A stretch of DNA of 51,823 nt from Opitutaceae bacterium. Lineage in GTDB: Bacteria; Verrucomicrobiota; Verrucomicrobiia; Opitutales; Opitutaceae. Below, piece after piece: positions 41,693 through 49,522 of this stretch. The notes under the pieces were generated by a model, which worked only from the letters and a program-made list of their open reading frames with translations, was not told the origin of the DNA and ran no database searches. Location of the stretch: contig JAHCLN010000006.1 of NCBI GenBank assembly GCA_026125215.1, forward strand, positions 1-51,823, written 5' to 3'. A program made the translations under genes and the position numbers. The stretch's first letter is position 1; each line of letters opens with the position of its first letter.

Positions 41693-42310
41693 TCAGCCTT
41701 GGACCGGGCCGCCGACGATGGCGAGCGTGAGCTTCACCTCGGGGTTGACCTTGTCCTCGTTGCGGCCGGGCTGGATGCCGTAGTCGCCGCGCTGGATGGT
41801 GAATTCGCCGCGCAACACCAACAGGTCGCCGGGGGCCTCGGGCTTGTTGATGCGCTTGCCGAAGGCGCCTTCCAGATGGGTGAGGCGCACCGGCACGCTG
41901 ATTTCCTTGGTCACGCCCTTCAGCGTGAATTTGCCCGTGGCGGTGGCGGAGGTCGTGTTGCCCTCGGTTTTGATGTCGGTGAGCGCGGCCAGCTCGAAGG
42001 CGATCTCCGGGTGCTGGGCGACATTGAGCCAATTGTCGCCGTGAAGATGCTCGGTCATCATGGTGTTGGACACTTTCAGCGAGTTGGCGGCGACGACGAT
42101 GCGGCCGGTGGTAGCGGCGGGATTGGCCGGGTCGAAGCTCACGGTGCCGGAGACGCCGCCCGCGGTGCCGGCGATGGGCTCAAGCAACGAATCGAGGTGG
42201 AACTGGATGGCATTGACGCCCTTGGGGTCCTTGAAGTCATAGACCGAGGGGGCGGCGGCGAGGCCGAGACCGGTGAGGGCGGTGGCGAACAGGAGGACGA
42301 GTTTTTTCAT
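41693..42310 (-). CDS. YceI family protein, exported
   Basis: A 205-residue lipocalin-like YceI protein with signal peptide MKKLVLLFATALTGLGLAAA. The mature part starts PSVYDFKDPKGVNAIQFHLD and has SFDPANPAATTGRIVVAANS, the MMTEHLHGDNWLNVAQHPEI signature and GKFTLKGVTKEISVPVRLTH. YceI proteins bind polyisoprenoids or amphiphiles in the periplasm. The usual HS/N sequence near the start (FxxxHxxFS) is replaced by AIQFHLDSLLEPIAG. ATG 42310 is chosen for the signal peptide. Confidence 0.92.
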   Translation of the reverse strand: MKKLVLLFATALTGLGLAAAPSVYDFKDPKGVNAIQFHLDSLLEPIAGTAGGVSGTVSFDPANPAATTGRIVVAANSLKVSNTMMTEHLHGDNWLNVAQHPEIAFELAALTDIKTEGNTTSATATGKFTLKGVTKEISVPVRLTHLEGAFGKRINKPEAPGDLLVLRGEFTIQRGDYGIQPGRNEDKVNPEVKLTLAIVGGPVQG

Positions 42311-42311
42311 G

Positions 42312-42620
42312 TTACGTTGGGTTGGTTTTTCGACGGGGAACAAAAGTGACGGCGAAAAGCAGGAGGCCGGCGGCCACGCCGAGGCTGAGCAGCTCGATGC
42401 CGGGGATGAAGGCATCCACCCACTCGATGTATTCGATGCCGGTGATTTCGTCCACCTTCACCGTTTCGACGCGGTTCTTGGTCCAGCCGCGGTTGTAGCC
42501 GGACGCGGCCCAGCGGGCAAAAGTGGCGAGGGCGATGAAAGGTCCCAGCAACCGCAGGAAAATCCGCCACGCCGGGACGCCGGGCGGGTGGGTAGGGGAA
42601 GTTGAGGTGGAGGCGGACAT
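42312..42620 (-). CDS. Small membrane protein upstream of yceI-like gene
   Basis: A 102-residue protein with two hydrophobic helices near residues 20-38 (AWRIFLRLLGPFIALATFAR) and 77-95 (GIELLSLGVAAGLLLFAVTF), and a positively charged end (VPRRKTNPT). No family recognised. The stop codon is 1 bp before the yceI-like start, so the two are coupled. Start ATG 42620 is chosen; one at 42695 would overlap queA's end. Confidence 0.65.
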   Translation of the reverse strand: MSASTSTSPTHPPGVPAWRIFLRLLGPFIALATFARWAASGYNRGWTKNRVETVKVDEITGIEYIEWVDAFIPGIELLSLGVAAGLLLFAVTFVPRRKTNPT

Positions 42621-42691
42621 CAACGGGTAAAGCGGGATGTTTGTCAGCGCCGGCGACTTTGCAAGCGGGGCGCAGCATTTGCTGCGACTGC

Positions 42692-43765
42692 TCAAAGGAT
42701 CAGCATCGCATCACCGTAGCTGAAAAAGCGGTATTCGCGGGCGATGGCCTCGGTGTAGATTTCCTTGAGCCATGCGATGCCATCCGTGGAGCCCGGCGTG
42801 AGAAAGGCAGACACCAGGCAGAGCAGGGTGGAGCGGGGCTGGTGAAAATTGGTGATCAGCGCATCGGTGCCGCGGAATCGGAAGGGCGGGTAAATATAGA
42901 TGTCGGCTTCGCCGGCAAAATCGCCCTCCGGCACCGGCCCCGCGGCAAGATAATGCTCGATCGTCCGCACCGTCGTGGTGCCGACCGCCACCCGCCGCCG
43001 CCCCGGCTGCACCAGCGCGGTCCGTGTTGCGGCCGGCAGTTCATAAAGCTCCCGGTGGATCGCATGCTCCTCGACCGTCTCGGTCACGATGGGTTTGAAC
43101 GTGCCGAGGCCGACATGGAGAATGACATCCGCCAGCGCCACGCCGCCGCCGCGCAGTTGGGCGAGGAGCGGCTCGGTGAAGTGCAGGCCTGCGGTCGGGG
43201 CCGCCACGGCGACCTGCCGGGCGGGATTGGCATAAACGGTTTGGTAGCGCTCCCGGTCCTGTCCCTGCCGGGCATCGTCCTGCCGCTCAATGTAAGGCGG
43301 CAGCGGCACCTGGCCCAGCCGGTTGGCCACGCTTACGATGGACTCGTCGCCCGGGGTGGAAAAACGCACCACGGCCGATCCGTCCGCCTCCTTGGCGAGA
43401 ATTTCGCCGGAAAACGCCCCCGCTTCGCCGGTGAACGTGGCACCGACGGGTAGCCGTTTGCCCGGCTTGACAAGGCAGCGCCAGACTTGGCCGCCATCGG
43501 TCGGCCGCAACAGGAAGCATTCGACCTGTCCGCCCGTGGGCCGTCTGGCGGACAAACGGGCCGGCAGCACGGCCGCGGTGTTGCGGACGAGCAGGTCGCC
43601 AGACTGCAGAAACCGGGGCAGATCGGAGAAGACGTGGTGGGCGACCGTGTGTCGCGCCCGGTCCACGACCAGCAGCCGCGAGGCATCGCGCCGTGCGGCC
43701 GGGGTCTGGGCCACGAGCCGGGGCGGCAGTTCATAATCGAAAAGATCGGTCGAGAGCGGCGGCAC
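42692..43765 (-). CDS. queA: tRNA preQ1(34) S-adenosylmethionine ribosyltransferase-isomerase
   Basis: Converts preQ1 in tRNA to epoxyqueuosine with SAM as ribosyl donor (357 residues). Landmarks: N-terminal LFDYELPPRLVAQTPAARRD, SRLLVVDR, LVRNTAAVLPARLSARRPTG, and ERYQTVYANPARQVAVAAPT-AGLHFT with HVGLGTF. The C-terminal ITNFHQPRSTLLCLVSAF is the QueA signature (usual form TNFHLPKSTLLMLVSAF). It ends next to the tRNA-Thr island on the other side of its promoter. Confidence 0.97.
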   Translation of the reverse strand: MPPLSTDLFDYELPPRLVAQTPAARRDASRLLVVDRARHTVAHHVFSDLPRFLQSGDLLVRNTAAVLPARLSARRPTGGQVECFLLRPTDGGQVWRCLVKPGKRLPVGATFTGEAGAFSGEILAKEADGSAVVRFSTPGDESIVSVANRLGQVPLPPYIERQDDARQGQDRERYQTVYANPARQVAVAAPTAGLHFTEPLLAQLRGGGVALADVILHVGLGTFKPIVTETVEEHAIHRELYELPAATRTALVQPGRRRVAVGTTTVRTIEHYLAAGPVPEGDFAGEADIYIYPPFRFRGTDALITNFHQPRSTLLCLVSAFLTPGSTDGIAWLKEIYTEAIAREYRFFSYGDAMLIL

Positions 43766-43827
43766 GGGAGGGGAAATGAAGGCTTGCGCTTGCCTTGGCG
43801 ACGGGTTTCTTCCGCAATCCCCTCAGC

Positions 43828-43865
43828 GCCGAGCTAGCTCAGTTGGTAGAGCAACGCTTTCGTAA
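43828..43865 (+). pseudogene. Left attachment site: 5' half of tRNA-Thr(CGT)
   Basis: Thirty-eight bases are identical to positions 1-38 of the intact tRNA at 49599, from the acceptor 5' strand through the anticodon loop; then the sequence changes to tcagacac, with no 3' half. This is the original tRNA 5' end cut off by integration (attL). The native tRNA promoter presumably still lies to its left. Confidence 0.92.
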
Positions 43866-44004
43866 TCAGACACTTACAAAATTTCCTGAGTGGTCTTGGC
43901 TAATCCTGCTTCAACTAGTGTCTTCATGGCAGAGAATTGCGAAATTTGTGTCATCATCCTGAATGAGCCTCAATTCTCGTCAAAAGTCGGAAATTTGAAC
44001 ATCG

Positions 44005-44025
44005 GGTGACAACTCAGGGTGACAA
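44005..44025 (+). promoter_or_regulatory. Left tandem GGTGACAA boxes (integrase arm sites)
   Basis: GGTGACAA at 44005-44012 and again at 44018-44025, 13 bp apart. The same pair with the same spacing is at 49523-49543 near the right end. The left pair is about 140 bp inside the left repeat. Confidence 0.7.
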
Positions 44026-44971
44026 CAATTCAGAGGGTAGAGCAACGACCCGTAAGTTAGTTGCTCAACTCCCAGCCACTCGGCTGGTGCCTCCATTCGC
44101 CGGCGTTACCCTCGTCGAGCATCGCGACCGGATCGAACTGTGCCCGACCTATTGGGTCCGGGAATTCGTTGCCTTGGGAAAAATCAAAGCCGGAGACATC
44201 GACACCTCGCAGAACCATTTCATGCGCGCGGTTTACGAAGGCGTGAAGCCCGACCGGGAGATTTGGGCTGTGGCGGTCTGGCAGCGATACGAGGACGGGC
44301 AGGAGGAAGCCGACCTGATCGACTATCTCGATCCTGACGCATCCGAGGAAGACGCCCAGAAAGCGTTCCAGCACATGGTGCGTTTCAAAGGTAAAACCAA
44401 GAAGGAGCTGCAGGATTTGGCATCGATGTTTGCAGCCACCGAAGACGATCTGGCCTACATTGAAAACCGGTTTCCGGAGGCGAAGCTTGGCCCGCCCCAG
44501 TCTGGCAACATCGACGATAAGGACCTATATCAAGCCCGCCTCAAGGTCTTCGCGGGCATGCAGCCCAAAACCGTTGAACTGATTTGCAAGGCCGACGAAT
44601 GCGAAGACCCGACGGAACGCGCAAAATACGAGAAGGAAGCAGTCCAAGCCTACTTTGCCGAGATGGCCCATTGCATGACCGAGGACGAAGTCATCACCTG
44701 GCAGCGCACCAATCCGGTCGGCACAACCTGGATGTGCGAATTCGCCCGGGTGTTTAGCGAACCGGAAAAGGAAATCGACCAGATCAATTACGAGCTGGCG
44801 CTGAATTGGCTGCGCAACAAATACAACCTTCTCACCGCCGAGGAACTCTCGGACATCATTCTCGCCAGAACCGGGCAGCGCCTGATGCCGGGCACGCTAA
44901 AAAAGCGACGTGAGCGCCTCGGCCTGACCACCAAGCGCCAGCCCGGACCCCGACCAAATTCAGAGCGATAG
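44006..44971 (+). CDS. Unknown protein encoded by the island, C-terminal HTH-like
   Basis: A 321-residue product that I do not recognise. The middle is acidic and helical (QEEADLIDYLDPDASEEDAQ, AKYEKEAVQAYFAEMAHCMT). The last 50 residues (LLTAEELSDIILARTGQRLM, LKKRRERLGL) look like a helix-turn-helix with a basic tail, so DNA binding is possible. The start is doubtful: GTG 44006 lies inside the left GGTGACAA boxes, and a tRNA-like 12-mer follows; translation may begin further in, for example at the in-frame GTG near codon 28. Confidence 0.65.
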   Translation: MTTQGDNNSEGRATTRKLVAQLPATRLVPPFAGVTLVEHRDRIELCPTYWVREFVALGKIKAGDIDTSQNHFMRAVYEGVKPDREIWAVAVWQRYEDGQEEADLIDYLDPDASEEDAQKAFQHMVRFKGKTKKELQDLASMFAATEDDLAYIENRFPEAKLGPPQSGNIDDKDLYQARLKVFAGMQPKTVELICKADECEDPTERAKYEKEAVQAYFAEMAHCMTEDEVITWQRTNPVGTTWMCEFARVFSEPEKEIDQINYELALNWLRNKYNLLTAEELSDIILARTGQRLMPGTLKKRRERLGLTTKRQPGPRPNSER

Positions 44972-45010
44972 AGATTGGGACGGTGGCACCCGGCGTGGTG
45001 TCCCAATCTC
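44971..45010. other. Perfect 11-bp inverted repeat, origin candidate
   Basis: gagattgggac (44971-44981) and gtcccaatctc (45000-45010) pair perfectly around an 18-base loop containing ggtggcacccggcg. It lies between the unknown gene and the HTH-Rep pair and has no T-run, so it is not a normal terminator. HUH Rep proteins nick at hairpin origins, often close to rep; this is the best such hairpin in the island. Confidence 0.5.
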
Positions 45011-45044
45011 CTGCGCGAGAAATTCAGGGCGCTAAGGTGCGCTC

Positions 45045-45254
45045 ATGAATTCAGAAACCCTCACCAGTGCGCCGCCCAAACTGGCGCTCACCCGCGAAGA
45101 GGCCGGCGAATGTCTCGGCCTCAGCGCGATCACCGTGGACCGCCTCGCCAAGCGCGGTCTGCTCCGGCCCTCCCGGGCCACCCGTCGGCCGCTCTATCCC
45201 GTCTGGGAGATCGAGCGGTTCCTCCGCGAAACCTCCGCGCATCTCGAGCCATGA
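45045..45254 (+). CDS. Small HTH protein (excisionase/AlpA-like)
   Basis: A 69-residue helix-turn-helix protein: LTREEAGECLGLSAITVDRL then AKRGLLRPSRATRRPLYPVW and EIERFLRE, the winged-helix pattern of excisionase/MerR-like HTH_17 domains. It could direct excision with the integrase or regulate rep, whose ATG overlaps its stop (ATGA, 45251-45254). Confidence 0.85.
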   Translation: MNSETLTSAPPKLALTREEAGECLGLSAITVDRLAKRGLLRPSRATRRPLYPVWEIERFLRETSAHLEP

Positions 45255-46114
45255 GCGTGGACCCTCGCCACTATCCCGACCTGGCGCGCGCCTACGCACA
45301 CGCGCCCAACCCCGCCAGCATCCTCCGGCCCTACCATCCCGCCTCATGGTTCCACCCCGTCGGCATCTGGAAAGTCCTCGCGAAGCTCAAACCCCGGCTG
45401 CCCGACGTCGGCGGCAGGCTCTTTCTGACCTTCACCCTCAACCCAACCCTCTTCGCCAATCCGTCCCTCGCCTTCGAGACCGGCCGCGACCAGCTCCGCC
45501 GCGTCTTCTTCAAACTCCGCCGCGGCGTGGAGTGGGAGGGCAGGCGCTACGTCATTGATGCCCCCTACTGCGTCAAAGTGGAGTTTCACGAAAACGGCTG
45601 GGCGCATTTCCACGTCGTCTTCCTCACCCGCCGCTTTCTGCCCGGCCCGCTCCTCAACGACATCTGGGCCTACGGCCGCACCAACGTCCGCCGCATCCGC
45701 AACGACGAATTTCACTACCTCCTGAAATACGTCACCAAAGGCGCCGGCCTGCCCGACTGGATCAAAAACCGCACCCGCCTCCGCGTGTTCCAGTCCTCCC
45801 GCGGCTTCTACCGCACGCCGGCCGCCGCCAAACCCCCGTCGAAGCCCACCGGCCGCAAACGCAAAACCAGCCTCATCGGCGAACGCCTCCTCCGCTGGTC
45901 CCGCACCGCGCTGCTCCAAACCGGCGAACAGTTCCGGCAACTCATCCTCGGCGCTCCCTTCGCGGATCTCCTCGCCGAGCACATCCTTTCCGTCGCTCAG
46001 GACCGTCGTTACCTGGGCAACGGGCATATCCTGATCAACGACCTAACCCAACTCATCCCATGGATAAGAAACCAGTCAGAATCAGCACCGGGGGTCTTTA
46101 CCTCCGCGGCCTAG
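45251..46114 (+). CDS. HUH endonuclease replication initiator with two tyrosines
   Basis: A 287-residue rolling-circle Rep. Motif I is FLTFTLNPTLF near residue 60, motif II WAHFHVVF near residue 119 (H-hydrophobic-H), and motif III YLLKYVTK at residues 156-163, which matches the Y-x-x-K-Y-x-x-K form of phiX174 gene A and related Microviridae/inovirus initiators. Such enzymes nick one strand of the origin and use the two tyrosines in turn. ATG 45251 overlaps the HTH gene stop. The C-terminal 100 residues are basic and unlike the core. Confidence 0.85.
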   Translation: MSVDPRHYPDLARAYAHAPNPASILRPYHPASWFHPVGIWKVLAKLKPRLPDVGGRLFLTFTLNPTLFANPSLAFETGRDQLRRVFFKLRRGVEWEGRRYVIDAPYCVKVEFHENGWAHFHVVFLTRRFLPGPLLNDIWAYGRTNVRRIRNDEFHYLLKYVTKGAGLPDWIKNRTRLRVFQSSRGFYRTPAAAKPPSKPTGRKRKTSLIGERLLRWSRTALLQTGEQFRQLILGAPFADLLAEHILSVAQDRRYLGNGHILINDLTQLIPWIRNQSESAPGVFTSAA

Positions 46115-46401
46115 TGGTATCCAGCTCCGCCCATGCGTTCCAACGCAAGGACGGCTCCGGAACCGTTGTCAGAGTCCAGCACGAGATCGCCACCCAACCC
46201 GGGGTCGTGCTCTTCGAGCAATACCTCAGCCCGAGCGAAAACCCCGAAGTGAAAGTGGAAGGGGACAAGGTGACCGCCTACCCGCAGTTGCCGCAGTTCC
46301 ACACCCTCACGCTCAAAGTCACCCGTTACCGGATGGACCGCGAGCGGTTGGTGGTCACCGCCGGTGAAGAGATCACCGGCCCGGAAAGCGCGTCGGGCTA
46401 G
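46060..46401 (+). CDS. Possible single-stranded-DNA-binding protein of the island
   Basis: A 113-residue beta-rich protein (RISTGGLYLRGLVVSSSAHA, GTVVRVQHEIATQPGVVLFE, FHTLTLKVTRYRMDRERLVV). Its size and place directly after rep (55-bp overlap) are like gene V-type ssDNA-binding proteins of filamentous phages, but there is no sequence motif that proves it. Otherwise unrecognised. Confidence 0.6.
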   Translation: MDKKPVRISTGGLYLRGLVVSSSAHAFQRKDGSGTVVRVQHEIATQPGVVLFEQYLSPSENPEVKVEGDKVTAYPQLPQFHTLTLKVTRYRMDRERLVVTAGEEITGPESASG

Positions 46402-46591
46402 GCGACGCAAGAAGCTCGCCCTGGCGAGCCGGCGTCTCGTGGCCGAACAGGACGCGAGTCGTAGGAATCCCAGCGCCACGAAGGGTCAGACCAAAGTGAA
46501 ACCGAGCAATCGGAGTAACGGCGGGATGACATTTCGTGGCGCTTTTTATTCCCCCGGCTGGACCGCTCGGGCCATCCCAAACCGAAACTAG
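46364..46591 (+). CDS. Possible small basic protein
   Basis: A GTG-started 75-codon frame with a very basic N-terminus (RSPARKARRARRRKKLALAS) that overlaps the preceding gene by 38 bp. It could be a small nucleic-acid-binding protein of the element, or a chance ORF before the terminator. I see no family signal and the later residues are low-complexity. Confidence 0.3.
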   Translation: MKRSPARKARRARRRKKLALASRRLVAEQDASRRNPSATKGQTKVKPSNRSNGGMTFRGAFYSPGWTARAIPNRN

Positions 46592-46619
46592 TTCATCACC
46601 CTGACAAACTCAGGAAATC

Positions 46620-46681
46620 GGCCCGGTTCCGGATGCGGATGCGGCCGTCAGGCCGCACCGCATCGGCACCGGGCCTTTTCC
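46620..46681 (+). terminator. Long hairpin terminator after the Rep module
   Basis: Nested arms ggcccggt/accgggcc, gatgcgg/ccgcatc and tgcggcc/ggccgca close on loop gtca and are followed by TTTTCC. It ends the HTH-Rep transcript. From 46682 to 46781 there is an AT-rich leader for the next operon in which I see no gene; a weak promoter may be there. Confidence 0.82.
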
Positions 46682-46781
46682 TTGTTTCTATGGTTAATAA
46701 GTGTCCAGCTAGTGGAACTCTTGAGATTATGCTAAGTCACATTTTTAAAACCTTGAAGCTTGCTATGCCCAAGCAGGCTGC

Positions 46782-47555
46782 GTGAAAGTCATTCAACTCT
46801 TCCTACCTTTGCAGATTGCCCAAGTCCAGTTCGTAACGGCGTTTCCTGCCCAAGAATCGCTACTATCGCGCTTGGACACTGTTTTAAACAAACTGTCCAA
46901 AGCTTTAAATGGCCAGCGAATAAATCCTAAGGTCTCGAGTCATAACGCGCCCGCAGAAATACCGCGTAGCCTCATCATTGCCCAAAATACATTTGTTCAG
47001 GTCGCTTTAAATCGCATCGAGATGCGTCTTTCCCCCCCAGAGCATGTGTCTGGCTCTGTTGACGCCTCGGTAAAGTATTTCGGCGATGTCCTAAAGGGAC
47101 TATTTGGTGAAATGTTAACTGTAGCTCCAAGGGCAGATTGGGTAGGAGCTGTTCTTACGGTTCAATATCCAACAAGGCATGCAAAGACCGCTATCCAAGC
47201 AGTTCATCCGGCTTTTAAAAAACTTCTGACCATACCGGACCCAGGTGATAACCTATCCGCATTTCATTTCATGTATGGAGTAAGGCATGGCGATCACTTT
47301 AAGCATATAACAGTTCAAGGATATCACACGAGTGAATTTCAGGCAGACATAAAGCCGGGTGAGGTCGTTAATATACCACTTGAACAAGCAACAATCAAAG
47401 AAGTTGGTCTACAGCTTCTACTTGATGTAAATAATAAGCCTTCTCCAACTAAACAGGGGACAAGCGAAGAGTTTATGAAGGTCCTTTCCGCGTTGCAGGA
47501 TTATGCTAGAACAGCACCCAATGAGCTAGGTTTAGACATTATTTTGAATCAATGA
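46782..47555 (+). CDS. Cargo protein A of unknown function (AT-rich operon)
   Basis: A 257-residue product from GTG 46782. It alternates strands and helices (RSLIIAQNTFVQVALNRIEM, GDVLKGLFGEML, WVGAVLTVQYP, GVQLLL-like VGLQLLLDVNN), weakly reminiscent of the TIGR04255 family of small proteins found in defence and accessory regions; I cannot confirm this. There is no membrane segment or obvious catalytic motif. Codons are rich in A/T in contrast to all neighbours, a sign of recent transfer. The next gene starts inside its stop (ATGA). Confidence 0.7.
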   Translation: MKVIQLFLPLQIAQVQFVTAFPAQESLLSRLDTVLNKLSKALNGQRINPKVSSHNAPAEIPRSLIIAQNTFVQVALNRIEMRLSPPEHVSGSVDASVKYFGDVLKGLFGEMLTVAPRADWVGAVLTVQYPTRHAKTAIQAVHPAFKKLLTIPDPGDNLSAFHFMYGVRHGDHFKHITVQGYHTSEFQADIKPGEVVNIPLEQATIKEVGLQLLLDVNNKPSPTKQGTSEEFMKVLSALQDYARTAPNELGLDIILNQ

Positions 47556-47899
47556 ATACCGCCACAAAACCTCAATCAACTATTAGTATTGTAAGAGATG
47601 CTCAACACACTGGAACACTTTCGAATTCCAAGTATGACTTTATTGTGGACCAAGTAGCTGCAGGACTTATTAACGACCCTTCCTTTATTGAATGTCTGGC
47701 TGAAAAAATGATCACTCAGGAATTTATCGAAAAAATAGCAGCAGCAGTTTCAGTATCTGGCAGCGACCCATTTGATAGTATCTACATTTCAGACTTAAAG
47801 CCAGATGCACTCAGTGCTAAGATCATTGCGGATATTGATAATGTTTCCGGCATAACAGACGTCTCTGATATAATCACGTTCGACGACGATTTAGATTAA
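47552..47899 (+). CDS. Cargo protein B, small acidic (AT-rich operon)
   Basis: A 115-residue acidic protein (DPFDSIYISDLKPDALSAKI, ending ITFDDDLD). It has a helical first half (FIVDQVAAGLINDPSFIECL) and looks like a small partner or inhibitor rather than an enzyme. No family recognised. Overlaps both neighbours by 1-4 bp, so it is translated with them. Confidence 0.7.
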   Translation: MNTATKPQSTISIVRDAQHTGTLSNSKYDFIVDQVAAGLINDPSFIECLAEKMITQEFIEKIAAAVSVSGSDPFDSIYISDLKPDALSAKIIADIDNVSGITDVSDIITFDDDLD

Positions 47900-48405
47900 T
47901 GTTCCTCACGGATGCCGAAGCCAATTTTGGGAGACTGCTGCAGGGGGACGTAATCAAAGACGTTCCACTGGTTTCGACTTTGGCTTTAGACAGAGTTCAA
48001 GCTGTAGGACAATCTGCTTGGGCGTATAACGGTAGCCTAAAAACAGGCTATTGTGCTGTGCTTTCCCATTCTTGTGAAATCGCCATCGAAAACGGTGAGA
48101 AAGTTACAAGCTGTATTCTTGCACCAATACGCAAAGCAGATGGGGCGACTACACCGGAACTCTTTGAAATATTACGAAGAAATGAAGTGAAAGAGGGTCA
48201 GAGTAACTTTATTAAATATTTCTATATTCCGATGCATGAGAAATTGGATTATCCAAGGGGTTCACTTGTGGATTTATCCAAATTGTTCAGTGTAAGGAAG
48301 ACTTCAATAGAGCAATTAATTAATGGAAAAATCCTAGAAATGACCGACGATAATAGGGTGCTATTTGCAAGAAAATTGGCTCTATATTTTTACCGTGGGC
48401 CATGA
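47899..48405 (+). CDS. Cargo protein C with SHSCEI motif (AT-rich operon)
   Basis: A 168-residue protein. It has LLQGDVIKDVPLVSTLAL followed by GYCAVLSHSCEIAIENGEKV and SCILAPI. I recall a loose group of accessory proteins with a GDII-x-(D/N)-x-P start and a SQSCDI/SHSCEI motif near residue 55, present in defence-like loci, but know no established function. The paired His-Ser-Cys-Glu could bind metal or act catalytically; this is speculation. Convergent with the integrase (5 bp). Confidence 0.7.
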   Translation: MFLTDAEANFGRLLQGDVIKDVPLVSTLALDRVQAVGQSAWAYNGSLKTGYCAVLSHSCEIAIENGEKVTSCILAPIRKADGATTPELFEILRRNEVKEGQSNFIKYFYIPMHEKLDYPRGSLVDLSKLFSVRKTSIEQLINGKILEMTDDNRVLFARKLALYFYRGP

Positions 48406-48410
48406 CTGTC

Positions 48411-49508
48411 TTAGAAGATTACGCGGCGAATCATTGTAGTGCTGTGCTGTTGTCGTAGGTGGCCATAAACACGCATTGCCAGTGCCCCGCCGTCTTTGTG
48501 ACCTAGCCATCTGCTCACGGTGGGAATGTCCACCCCCGATTCAATGCATGTGGTTGCAAAGAAATGCCTGAAGTCGTGGTGCGTAAAATGCGGATAGCCT
48601 AGACGGCGGCAGGCGGTGGCGATGCACTTCTTGGCGCTGTCGATCTTGCTCACGAAATCCTCGGGCTTCGGCTTCTGCTCCAGACTCAGCCGCTCCAGGA
48701 GCGACCGCAGGGCTGACGTCATGGGCACGGTCCGGGTCTCGTGGTTCTTCGTGCCTCCTTCACCGCCGGTAATCGTCACGGTGTTCTTCTCGAAATCCAC
48801 GTGCTTCCATTGCAGCGACGTCCCTTCCGACAACCGGCACCCCGAGTAGGCCAGCAGTTCGACCAGATCGGCCCCATCCTTGGCCTTGCGCTGGCTGTCG
48901 GCCCGGCCGTCGGACTCCCGGATGGCGGCAATCAGCTTGTGGAACTGCTCCTTGCTCGGAATCTCAATCCGGGCCTGCACCACCTTCCGGCGCGGGATGT
49001 CGGCCGCAGGGTTGTTCAACATCAGCCCCAGCTTGATCGCGTAATTGAACACCGACCGCATCAGCTCCAATTCCCGGTTAAACGTCATCCCAGCCACCTT
49101 GGGCGAACGCTCCGCCGCCCACCGCTCGCAATGGTGCCGCTGGATGTTCCGAATCGTGACGCTGGCGAAGTAGGGGGCCAGCGTGGCAGCGCATTCTTCC
49201 CGTCGCTGGGCCGACCTGGGCTTCAGGCTATGCACCGTTGAGGCCATCCACCGCTTGGCCACTTCCTCAAAGGAAGAGCGCGCATCCTCGGTCACCCGCA
49301 GGTTCGAGACCTGGCTGCGGAGTTCGGCCAGCCGTCGCTCGGCCAGCTTGCGGTCCTTGGTCTTGAGCGACCGGCGAAATTGCTTGTCACCCCGCTTGAG
49401 CAAAGCGTAATACCCGCCACTCTGTTCCAAGCGATAGAGGTTTTCCGCCACCCGATGAAACACCAACTTACGAGCCGCCTTAGCCTGTCCAAGAGCTTCG
49501 GTTTTCAT
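48411..49508 (-). CDS. Tyrosine-family site-specific integrase
   Basis: A 365-residue recombinase. It has an N-terminal arm-binding-like domain (YRLEQSGGYYALLKRGDKQF), a SAM-like core-binding domain (FEEVAKRWMASTVHSLKPRS to FNYAIKLGLMLNNPAADIPR) and the catalytic domain with Arg I in AYSGCRLSEGTSLQWKHVDF, H-x-x-R in THHDFRHFFATTCIESGVDI, histidine in WLGHKDGG, and Tyr in MRVYGHLRQQ. ATG 49508 is chosen; starts at 49520 and 49562 are also in frame but run into the arm boxes. It lies 90 bp from its target tRNA. Confidence 0.95.
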   Translation of the reverse strand: MKTEALGQAKAARKLVFHRVAENLYRLEQSGGYYALLKRGDKQFRRSLKTKDRKLAERRLAELRSQVSNLRVTEDARSSFEEVAKRWMASTVHSLKPRSAQRREECAATLAPYFASVTIRNIQRHHCERWAAERSPKVAGMTFNRELELMRSVFNYAIKLGLMLNNPAADIPRRKVVQARIEIPSKEQFHKLIAAIRESDGRADSQRKAKDGADLVELLAYSGCRLSEGTSLQWKHVDFEKNTVTITGGEGGTKNHETRTVPMTSALRSLLERLSLEQKPKPEDFVSKIDSAKKCIATACRRLGYPHFTHHDFRHFFATTCIESGVDIPTVSRWLGHKDGGALAMRVYGHLRQQHSTTMIRRVIF

Positions 49509-49522
49509 GCTCAAAAGCATAT

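Noticed and set aside
43828-43865. A second functional tRNA-Thr at the left end
   Set aside because: Only the first 38 bases match; the anticodon stem 3' side, T-arm and acceptor 3' strand are absent, so it cannot fold as a tRNA.
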